NCBI RefSeq assembly: GCF_000231115.1
Contig: NW_006889841.1
Span: forward strand, 13,606 to 77,605
Origin: Vittaforma corneae ATCC 50505
Lineage: Eukaryota > Microsporidia > Nosematidae
Direction: 5' to 3'
Length of the DNA stretch: 64,000 nucleotides
Part shown: one piece after another, positions 19,517 through 27,372 of the stretch
Layout: every line of letters begins with the position of its first letter
How positions within the stretch are numbered: the first letter of the stretch is position 1
Translations under genes and position numbers: made by a program
Notes under the pieces: generated by a model
What the model was told of the DNA's origin: nothing
What the model saw: only the letters and a program-made list of their open reading frames with translations
Database searches by the model: none

Positions 19517-20758
19517 ATGAAAAATCACCACATAAAAAGAAAACGCATAAATAAAATAATGACCGAGATCTGCACTGTGGAGCTTTCAAAACAGGGATTG
19601 AGTGATATTCCATTCAATAAGATCAAGACGGATGTAAATTGGCTGATCCTAAGTGATAATAAAATAAAGAAAATACCAAAGGAGATAAAAACGCTAAAAA
19701 GCCTCAGCCGACTAGCATTAAACGATAATAGGATAGAGGAGATCGATAGTAGTATTGGAGATTGTGTTGGGCTGTCCTGGATGGATCTCACCAGAAATAG
19801 ACTGCGGATCCTGCCCCCGGAGCTGGGAGCTCTGACTAGGATATCAGGCCTAGGGCTGAGTGAGAATCTATTTGAAGCAATACCAGAGTGCGTGTATAAA
19901 CTTAAAAACCTAAGGAAGTTTGGGTTTTTTAGCAACAAGGTGGCCTGGATTTCTCCAGAAATACAAAATTTAAAAAACCTGGTAAAACTTGATCTTTCAA
20001 ACAATTCAATCGAGAGCATACCCGTTGAATTTTGTTCTCTGATAAATCTCAGCTGGCTTAATCTGTCAAATAACAAAATTAGGCATCTTCCACATGAAAT
20101 TAACAATTTGAAAAAGCTGGAGGAGCTCGGACTGGGCATGAACGAGCTGGAGGATCTTCCAAACATGTCCAACTTGAATGCACTGAGAATTCTTCCAGTA
20201 TTCAAAAACAGACTAAAGAGTATCCACACTAGTCTCCTAACATTGAAAAGTATTGAAAAGCTTGATTTCAGCGATAATGAAATACCAGAGTTTCCCTATA
20301 TTGCACTGTACAATCCATCCTTAAGATATCTAAACCTAAGAAATAATAAAATATCAGAAATCTCATCTCTAAGAATACTAGACGCTCTCAGCTCAATAAC
20401 AATGATTGATATCAGCGAAAACCAAATATCTTATCTTCCATACAAGCTCTTCAAGTCCTTTGGGCAGCACACCACCATCAGACTTGGATCCAATCCGTAC
20501 GAAAAGAAGCATCCGAAAATCTCGGATGAGCAAAGTCTTCTTCAGATCTGCTTTACAAAGATACTGAATGAAAAGAACAAGCTGGATCCATGGCTCAATC
20601 GCATGTTTGTGAAGAGGCATATCTGCGACTTTTGTAAGTGCTACTTTGTGGTAGAGCCTTGCTATTGTTATAATTACAGCTATTTGGACAGGGAGCATCA
20701 GTTTGTAGTTGAGAAGATGCTTTGCTCGATGAAATGTTTAAGAAAATGTGAAGATTAA
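19517..20758 (+). CDS. Leucine-rich-repeat protein with Cys-rich tail (LRR-2)
   Basis: A 413-residue protein built of about 12 consecutive LRRs from residue 20 to 330, of the regular 23-residue type (e.g. LVKLDLSNNSIESIPVEFC, LSWLNLSNNKIRHLPHEIN). A C-terminal tail of about 50 residues is rich in Cys and aromatics (CDFCKCYF... CYCYNYSY... MLCSMKCLRKCED). The tail's 'C.FC...F' and 'M.CS' features parallel those of LRR-1. The N-terminus is basic (KNHHIKRKRINK); the Met at 19559 (MTEICTVEL) is an alternative start. No signal peptide. Likely a scaffold or regulatory adaptor. Confidence 0.82.
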   Translation: MKNHHIKRKRINKIMTEICTVELSKQGLSDIPFNKIKTDVNWLILSDNKIKKIPKEIKTLKSLSRLALNDNRIEEIDSSIGDCVGLSWMDLTRNRLRILPPELGALTRISGLGLSENLFEAIPECVYKLKNLRKFGFFSNKVAWISPEIQNLKNLVKLDLSNNSIESIPVEFCSLINLSWLNLSNNKIRHLPHEINNLKKLEELGLGMNELEDLPNMSNLNALRILPVFKNRLKSIHTSLLTLKSIEKLDFSDNEIPEFPYIALYNPSLRYLNLRNNKISEISSLRILDALSSITMIDISENQISYLPYKLFKSFGQHTTIRLGSNPYEKKHPKISDEQSLLQICFTKILNEKNKLDPWLNRMFVKRHICDFCKCYFVVEPCYCYNYSYLDREHQFVVEKMLCSMKCLRKCED

Positions 20759-21015
20759 AATAAAGAAAATTTATTTTCAAGTTGGAGCTTTTAATATGTA
20801 AAAGTTTATTTACTATAGGCAGTAGCATAGTGTGAAGATAAGCTCCAAATAGTCATCTGATATCCTACACTTTTGCCTTGCTTTCAAGATGGCCGAGTTG
20901 CTAGATAGTAATAAATGGTATTGCTAGGTGGTAATGACATAAATCATGCAGTATTCTCCTCAATGTTGCCAGCTCAGTAGTTTCAGTGGCCTCTCAAGAC
21001 TATAAACAAGCCTCC

Positions 21016-21660
21016 TCATTTAGCTATCTTGTATACTTTCCCAAAGGTGTGTCCGCTCTTCATCCCTGCACGTCCTGCTTCGTCAGTTCCTCTATAGCAC
21101 TTTTCAAATAGCGGATCACCACTGGGATCTTTCTGCTCTGAGAAATATCCTGTAGACTCAATCACCTGGCACATATCCTCAAATAACTCCTCAACATCTG
21201 TTGAAATATACAGCTGCCCCTCTTTTTCAAATAGATACTTCAGCACAGCCATTGTCTGTCTGCAAATCATCCTAAACTTCTGCTTTCTTTTCTTGAAATG
21301 CGGATCGGGGAAGAGGACAAAGACTTTTCTAAGACTGTTGGACACAAAAAAGTTTGGAAGAAATAAAAGAGCATTGGTTTGAACAACAGAGCAGTTGGGA
21401 AGAGTCGAAACAAGCTGCTCGACATATTCTACAACTTTGTCTCTGATTTCCAGACCAAGAACATTCTCCCCTGGAAATAATCTTGCAGTTTCCACCAGAA
21501 ACTTTCCATAACCACAGCCTACATCAATAAAAGTGGGTGGACGGCCATTTTCGAAATGCTTCCTCCAGTCTATAGAGCTGGGATCCTTCGGAACGTCTAT
21601 TTTTGTATCTCTAAATGGGTTTGTGTGTGCATGGCATCGATAATCTCTTTTTGAAACCAT
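21016..21660 (-). CDS. TRM8: tRNA (guanine-N7)-methyltransferase, TrmB/Trm8 family
   Basis: A 214-residue SAM-dependent methyltransferase that makes m7G46 in the tRNA variable loop. SAM-binding motif I is 'TFIDVGCGYGKFLVETA' near residue 42, with acidic 'LGLEIRDKVVEYV' following. The family hallmark 'VFVLFPDPHFKKRKQKFRM' is intact, as is the later 'YISTDVEE'. The length fits the catalytic subunit. In yeast the enzyme works with the WD40 protein Trm82; no such partner is recognised nearby (the beta-rich protein at 3732-4679 is too weak to propose). Convergent with LRR-2. Confidence 0.93.
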   Translation of the reverse strand: MVSKRDYRCHAHTNPFRDTKIDVPKDPSSIDWRKHFENGRPPTFIDVGCGYGKFLVETARLFPGENVLGLEIRDKVVEYVEQLVSTLPNCSVVQTNALLFLPNFFVSNSLRKVFVLFPDPHFKKRKQKFRMICRQTMAVLKYLFEKEGQLYISTDVEELFEDMCQVIESTGYFSEQKDPSGDPLFEKCYRGTDEAGRAGMKSGHTFGKVYKIAK

Positions 21661-21786
21661 TCTACTTCAATTTCTTGAGGGAGGGCATGGTGTTACAATT
21701 AGATATAGGCTAGATACTGCTGATCCAAACTAGCTTAACCTCAATCTATATGTAAAGCAGTAATATAGCATTTGAGATCAAATAGA

Positions 21787-21792
21787 TTTATT
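21787..21792 (-). terminator. AATAAA poly(A) signal overlapping the stop codon (MPG1)
   Basis: On the minus strand the stop TAA of the GDP-mannose pyrophosphorylase gene sits within AATAAA. Confidence 0.55.
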
Positions 21793-22928
21793 CAAATTTT
21801 GAATTGGGTTCAGTACGACACCCCTTCAGGCAACTTCCTTCTTGGACTATCGTTCCCTCACCTAGAACACAAAAATCCAAGATTTTACAATTTTTCTGAA
21901 GACGCGAGCCCCATCCAACAATCGAGTTTTCAACGGTTACATTATTCTCGACAACGGTATTTTCAAAGAGCGTACAATCTTTTAGATTCACGTTTGAGCC
22001 TATCTTAACGTTTCTTCCAATCACCACGTTGTTCTTTCTGTCAATGTATCCTTTATTAACGTTGCCGTTGGGCTTTTCACTAGGCTCATACTGAGCACCC
22101 TGGCTAACTGGCGTCGCTCCAATCTCATTCAGAAGCATGTCGTCAGTTTCCATGTTTTCTATGGCCAATTGTTGCCCTTTTAAATAATCAACAGGTTGGC
22201 CAATATCCATCCAATATCCTTCAAACTTAAAAGCGTGAAGCACTCCGGCCTCTGCCAACTTAGGAAACACCTCCTTCTCGATTGACATTTCTCTGAGTTC
22301 GATGTATCGAAGCACCTCGTGCGAAAGCACATAAATGCCAGCATTAATAAGCCAAGGCCCAGAACCCTCTATTTTTTTTGGCTTCTCCATGAAGGACTTT
22401 ATTTGGTTTCCCTCGGTCATGATCAGACCGTATCTGGTGGGGTCCTCAACCTCGTATGTCAGTATTATGCCTATCGCATGACTCCTCATAAAATCATCCT
22501 TCATTTCATTTAAGTCAACATTACAGGCAATATCACTATTCAAGACAAAAAAACTAGTACCTTCCAAATGAGACATTGCCAGGGCCAAGGGCCCTGCTGT
22601 TCCAAGAGGCTCATCCTCTTTTGAATATATGATCGTTATACCAAACTCTTCTTGATAGTTCTCAACCTCCTCCATAATCTTCTCGCTGTAATAATTTAAT
22701 GCTAATATAATCTCCTTTATACCAGCTTTGACCAGCTTTTTCAATCTGATACTTAAGGATAGGTTTGTTACAGAAACTTATCAACGGCTTAGGCACTGTA
22801 TATGTCAAGGGTCTTAACCTTGTTCCCCATCCGCCTACCAATATTACAGCCTTTGTAACTTCTGGTTTTTCAACTTTTCCAAAGCGATTAGGCTGATCAC
22901 CATGTCTACTTTCCTTGGGTACCATCAT
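21788..22928 (-). CDS. PSA1: Mannose-1-phosphate guanylyltransferase (frameshifted)
   Basis: GDP-mannose pyrophosphorylase, which makes GDP-mannose from mannose-1-phosphate and GTP for O-mannosylation, dolichol-mannose and GPI anchors. The nucleotidyltransferase signature '[16 protein letters not shown]' and '[13 protein letters not shown]' lie at the N-terminus. '[11 protein letters not shown]', '[14 protein letters not shown]' and 'INAGIYVLS' follow, and then a left-handed beta-helix of hexapeptide repeats ([15 protein letters not shown]). The frame breaks after 'KYQIEK', at the T5 run 22737-22741 (A5 on the coding strand); one base fewer restores the family continuity. The intact form would be about 373 residues, close to yeast Psa1 (361). 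The C-terminal end differs from the usual family ending. CCCC lies upstream of the ATG at 22928. Confidence 0.88.
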
Positions 22929-24212
22929 TACTTGTTTGGGGTTTGTGATGTATGAAAATTTTTATAGATATTTTGTAAAGTTTCAGAATTCTAAGCAAAT
23001 TGATTTATTGAATTAATTTGACAAAAATCTTTCAATCCATCAGATGATTCCGACAAATTTTGAACATTAATAGTAAAGCAGCCAATAAGGAGACTAGATG
23101 GACACTTCCAACAATGATGAATGTTCCCGGCTCATTGTCCAATCTCTAAGTTTTCAATTATATTTTGGAATATTGGACTGGATACTTTGAAGATTCCATC
23201 TGAGAATAAATGATTAAGATCATGTTTTCAAATCTTGTACATATCAGGAACAAAAGACGACTATCAATTAAATAGCAAATAAAACCGTGTATATTACTGC
23301 CATATATTTCTTGGACTATATTTATAGTCTGTCTGATGCATTGTTTGCTAAGCCATTTAAAGCTGATTTTTATACTAAAAGGTGATTTCTTTCTTCCAAA
23401 AGAGTCTAATAAAGAAAAATTTTTAACAAATACAATATTTTTTCAAACTGCACAGCAGGAATAGACAAGCTATAGACTTACATATTTACTCAATAGTCCG
23501 TAGACATCCAATGTGGGGCAGTTCTAGGTTCGTTATCCACATCCTAGCTCCATTCTGTCTGATATCGTTTTCAATTTGAGGATAAAAATTTACTCTGTTG
23601 GATCTAATTTATCATTAATCAGACGTCTACAGTTCAATGAAGAAACACGTCTCATTTATTATTTGCTTTATTTGCATTGTTTGACGATATTTGGATGCTT
23701 TAAGCATGTTACAGAAGAATATTGTGGCGGCCTTAATGCATGTCACACTGCTGTCAAAATCTCCAAATATCACTTGTTTACTATATTTAAGGTTATATCA
23801 GCACATTAATGTTTTGATAAATTTGACTATGTGGTTGTTGGCTTAGGCTTCTATATCTACTATCCTTCAATTGCCTTATTTGACAAAATTTTACAGGTAA
23901 TAAAATTTATAACAAGTATAGGTATGAAGCCATCTAGGCAGAACGCAAGAACATATGTGCTTATCCACACTCCCTACTATTTCGTTTACAAAATAAAGCT
24001 AGGGAATGGGCCGCTTAATTAAAAGAACAAGCATTCCATCTTTCTCAATCAACTGATTGAAAATGAATCGTGTGCCACTGCAGCCTTGAGAGCTACACTG
24101 TCCCTCCTTACCACTAGATTGTCTTGTCTGCACAGCCTATTCTTCAATCACATCTTCGTCCACTATACCTCTTTTTAAATTACTCTACTTTTCTCGCCCT
24201 TTAAACATAGCA
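22929..24212. other. 1284-base spacer, the longest in the window
   Basis: Divergent intergenic region between the GDP-mannose pyrophosphorylase and SCY1-like genes. Two small frames (23576-23809 and 23831-24022) start at weak codons and show no domain. No tRNA cloverleaf, repeat or mobile-element remnant was recognised. A CCC about 15 bases before 24213 belongs to the next gene. Confidence 0.5.
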
Positions 24213-25619
24213 ATGCTAAAAGGCCTCTTTTCCTCCAAACAAGACCAGGCATATTCACTGAGTTTCGGCAAAATATTTTATACAAAATATAACGGCATTC
24301 CATGCTCGAAAATAGCATTAAAATCAGGCACCACCAAGTCCTATGAGATTCTCAAGCATCATCCACATCCAAACATAATTCCGATCTTCAAGCTATCCCG
24401 CTCCTCTGTTTATACAAAAAGAATAGTGCCCTTTACACAAGCTTTTGAAAGGGAAAAGACTGAATACAACGGATATGTCATTTTCAAGCTCAAAGAAGCA
24501 CTTGACTTCGTGCACACAGTACTAAAGAAGGAGCACAGAGCTATAAGCATGGAATCCATTGTCTTGGAAGAATCGGGACAAGTTCTGTTATGTAATTTTG
24601 AGAGGCTTAAGGATTTCGAAAGCCAAACCTTAGATTATCAGATGCTAAGTGAGCTGTGTGTGCAACTGACAGGCAGTGAGGAGTTTGTGGCACAAGTTGA
24701 AAAAAATAGCAATGCACGTGGCGTTGCAGATATGAATTTTTATGATAGCATATTCAAGTTAGACCTATCAATGTGTAAAATTGAGGATAAGATTTCAATG
24801 TTTGAGAATTTTTTGAGAAACAGAAGCATACTTCCGACAATAACTATCAAGTTCCTCTTTAATGCCTTTCTGAAAGATGCCGAAAGGGACTTAAATAAAG
24901 AATATAAAACAAAGACTCTCGACTTTCTTTACTCCCTGGATGAAAAATACTTTAATGAGGATATAAAAATACTGTTCTCAATTTTGGATTCTAATATTCG
25001 GGCCTATCTACTCCAGAGGTTTATGAATCAGAGCTTTACAGTGCAGGAACTGGATGGAATAACATCAGATTTGAGTCTTGGGTTGCAGGTCAAAGACAAG
25101 ACGATTAAGAAACTAACCATAGACTTCATATTTCAGCACAGCTTTAGCACAGAGGCCATGAGCTTTCTGCTCGACACTATGGCTTCATGCACTGATTCTG
25201 AATCGATGTTGTTAATATGCAATTATCTGTTGGGTCTAAATGGGGAGAGATATTGCAAACAAATATACAAGCTCCTTCTTGTCTTTCTGAGCTCTGAGAA
25301 GAATACTCTCCCTGTCTACAAATGCATTGATAAATACTGTTTTAATTTTGACAAAATAAAGATTGCAAAGGAAATACTCCCAAGCCTGTGCTCTAGATTG
25401 ATAGAAAAAGACAACCAGGAATACTGCTTTGCACTTGTTGAAAAGATCCTGACCTTTTTAAGAAGCCACAAGGATGAAATTCAGAGCAAGGATTGGTCTT
25501 TAAAGTCGATTGCAGGAATGTTTTCAAAAAAGGCAGAACAGCCCAGTAAGTTTGAGGAAAGAGTATCGAGGTTTTCAAAGGAAGAGCTGGATGAGTGGAA
25601 GGACATTGAGATTGAATAA
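24213..25619 (+). CDS. CEX1: SCY1-like pseudokinase (SCYL1/Cex1 class)
   Basis: A 468-residue protein of the SCY1 family. The N-terminal kinase-like lobe (about 1-170) keeps a Lys in 'CSKIALKSG' but has lost the catalytic residues: the HRD position reads 'HRAISMESI' and the DFG position reads 'CNFERL'. Residues about 175-420 are helical HEAT-like repeats. The end, 'EELDEWKDIEIE', recalls the acidic Trp-containing C-terminus of SCYL1 and Cex1. Family members act at the nuclear pore in tRNA export and in COPI traffic. The family call is fairly sure; which of the two roles applies cannot be read from sequence. CCC precedes the ATG. Confidence 0.75.
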   Translation: MLKGLFSSKQDQAYSLSFGKIFYTKYNGIPCSKIALKSGTTKSYEILKHHPHPNIIPIFKLSRSSVYTKRIVPFTQAFEREKTEYNGYVIFKLKEALDFVHTVLKKEHRAISMESIVLEESGQVLLCNFERLKDFESQTLDYQMLSELCVQLTGSEEFVAQVEKNSNARGVADMNFYDSIFKLDLSMCKIEDKISMFENFLRNRSILPTITIKFLFNAFLKDAERDLNKEYKTKTLDFLYSLDEKYFNEDIKILFSILDSNIRAYLLQRFMNQSFTVQELDGITSDLSLGLQVKDKTIKKLTIDFIFQHSFSTEAMSFLLDTMASCTDSESMLLICNYLLGLNGERYCKQIYKLLLVFLSSEKNTLPVYKCIDKYCFNFDKIKIAKEILPSLCSRLIEKDNQEYCFALVEKILTFLRSHKDEIQSKDWSLKSIAGMFSKKAEQPSKFEERVSRFSKEELDEWKDIEIE

Positions 25620-25620
25620 A
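25615..25620 (+). terminator. AATAAA poly(A) signal overlapping the stop codon (SCY1-like)
   Basis: The TAA stop at 25617-25619 is contained in AATAAA. Confidence 0.55.
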
Positions 25621-25876
25621 AGCACAATTTAAAAGAATTATCCAATGCTGGATATATAACAACGTATTTTATTCTTCTGGCCAAGCATTGATGCTATTGT
25701 TCCAACGCTTTTCGGCCACTCTAATTTTGGCAGGCATTTTACTATATTGATGGTGTCGTAGATGATGCTAAAAATCTAGCGAGCCTTGGTGTGTTTACAA
25801 TGTACTTTTCTGCCAGTCTGGCTAAAACTGGCAGAAAATATCTTCTTTAGTATTTCCAACTACCCTGATCTCCTCA

Positions 25877-25880
25877 CCCC
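25877..25880 (+). promoter_or_regulatory. CCCC start-proximal signal (Rab gene)
   Basis: CCCC immediately before the ATG at 25881, fixing the Rab start. Confidence 0.6.
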
Positions 25881-26471
25881 ATGAAAAAAGCATATAAAAT
25901 TGTATTCCTCGGCAACACGGCAGTTGGGAAAACCACACTCATTACACAGTACTTGTACTCGAAAGTGCATGCACCAACTCCCACAATAGGAATTGACTTC
26001 CTCACAACGACCCATGAAATAAATGGCAAAGCTGTCCGTCTACAGCTATGGGATACTGCAGGGCAGGAGAGGTTCCATTCGATAATAGGAAACTACACCA
26101 GGAATACGTTTCTTGCAATAATAGTATTTTCTGTTGATGATTCTAAGAGTGTTGACAAAGTTGAGTCATGGATTAACGATTTTGTTTTGACACACAATCT
26201 CCGAGAGGAAACAAACCTGATGGTGGTTGCCAACAAAATAGATTTGATAGATAAAACAAATGAGAATATGGAAAGAGGCATACGGGTTGCGGCTAAAGTG
26301 GGTGCCAAGTTTGTTACAGCCTCAGGCTTGAGCCGTGAAGGAATAGAAAGAATGATCAATGGGATAGATGAATTTATTCTAGAAGATATTGACAAGACAA
26401 ATGAAAACGATGATGAACAGCAGAATCAGATAACGATTAGGGCCAAAATAAACAAAAGATGCTGCCCATAA
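25881..26471 (+). CDS. YPT6: Rab6/Ypt6-type small GTPase
   Basis: A 196-residue Rab GTPase of Golgi and endosome traffic. G1 is 'GNTAVGKTT', switch I contains 'PTIGIDFLT' (the Rab6-type IGIDF), G3 is 'LWDTAGQERF', G4 is 'NKID' and G5 is 'TASG'. 'LQLWDTAGQERFHSII' and the preceding 'KAVRLQ' fit Ypt6/Rab6 better than Ypt1 or Rab5. It ends '...KRCCP', giving adjacent cysteines for geranylgeranylation although the last residue after CC is unusual. The hypervariable tail is acidic and Asn/Gln-rich. The start is set by CCCC; AATAAA overlaps the last base of the stop. Confidence 0.88.
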   Translation: MKKAYKIVFLGNTAVGKTTLITQYLYSKVHAPTPTIGIDFLTTTHEINGKAVRLQLWDTAGQERFHSIIGNYTRNTFLAIIVFSVDDSKSVDKVESWINDFVLTHNLREETNLMVVANKIDLIDKTNENMERGIRVAAKVGAKFVTASGLSREGIERMINGIDEFILEDIDKTNENDDEQQNQITIRAKINKRCCP

Positions 26472-26476
26472 ATAAA
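26471..26476 (+). terminator. AATAAA poly(A) signal at the stop codon (Rab gene)
   Basis: AATAAA begins at the last base of the TAA stop (26469-26471). The convergent neighbour ends 120 bases away, so the two transcripts may overlap. Confidence 0.5.
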
Positions 26477-26592
26477 TTAACCTATCTTTGTAGCAGCTGT
26501 TTGGTGTTTAAGTTAAATTAGCAATATAAGTGTTGGGGACGAAGCTTGAGACACGTCTGTTTAATGGTAGTGCATGGTAAAGTACTGCTTGC

Positions 26593-27234
26593 CTATTTCA
26601 CTATCCTTCTTTCACTATTTCCTTGTTCAATTTGGCCAAATATCTCATTTATTTTCTCTTTTGTAAAAGCTTTGCCAATATTAAAGTTTTTTCTAACTCG
26701 GTCTGTCAAAAATGTCTTTTCGTCTTCAAACCCCTCAAAGCTCTCAAAATACTTTTTAAGGTCTATCAAAAGCTGATTTCCCGCCGAGCCAAACTTTTCA
26801 TTGGAACAGAAAATGAGTCGAAGCTCTCCACAAAACTTCTTATGAAAATTCTCCACCAACTCCTTGTCAATAGGTGCTGGCAGTTTGTCATTTGCCTCGT
26901 AAAAGGTGTTGCTGATTTCCTGTATCGCTACAACCATCCACTCAGAAAATGATGAAAAATGGCTCTTTTCTGTAGAGAAGTCACTTTTGAGAGTATTAAG
27001 AATGAACGTCCGTATTTGGAACGCCTTTGTGTTGACTGTCTTGTCCAAAATCAGCTGTCTTTCAGAAGACGGAAGATACCTTGAAGCATCAACGACCAGA
27101 CGCACCAGTTTAGAGTCTATGCGGGATTGGCTTTCAACAGCATCATCAACCATTTTCTTATAGTAATTTATGATTTCAGCTCGTTGTTCGCCACTGTGTT
27201 TGTTTATAATCTTTTCGATTTCTTTCAGTCCCAT
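26593..27234 (-). CDS. Unrecognised helical protein
   Basis: A 213-residue protein, mostly alpha-helical, highly charged (Lys/Glu-rich) and without Cys clusters, membrane spans or a catalytic motif. The chosen start 'MGLKEIEKII' at 27234 is more plausible than a weak upstream start, since the extra 25 residues look unlike the rest. It ends in a basic 'NSERRIVK'. Convergent with the Rab gene and co-directional with the acidic protein that begins at 30351. I do not recognise the family. Confidence 0.6.
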   Translation of the reverse strand: MGLKEIEKIINKHSGEQRAEIINYYKKMVDDAVESQSRIDSKLVRLVVDASRYLPSSERQLILDKTVNTKAFQIRTFILNTLKSDFSTEKSHFSSFSEWMVVAIQEISNTFYEANDKLPAPIDKELVENFHKKFCGELRLIFCSNEKFGSAGNQLLIDLKKYFESFEGFEDEKTFLTDRVRKNFNIGKAFTKEKINEIFGQIEQGNSERRIVK

Positions 27235-27372
27235 GGATAAAGTCAGGATGATGTTAGGGCATGATTTTTGCAAATGGATGTATACTATAGAGTTCCTTAT
27301 AGACTGCAAGATAGCTTATAATCAATGCACATCAATAATGCTTAAATGCACATTTTTAATATTAAAAGAAAT

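Noticed and set aside
19525..20229. 234-codon frame antisense to the LRR-2 gene
   Set aside because: Long antisense frames are expected opposite regular leucine repeats; the plus strand clearly codes for LRRs.
23576..24022. Two small plus-strand frames in the long gap
   Set aside because: Weak start codons, no signal, and no sensible hydrophobic or domain pattern.
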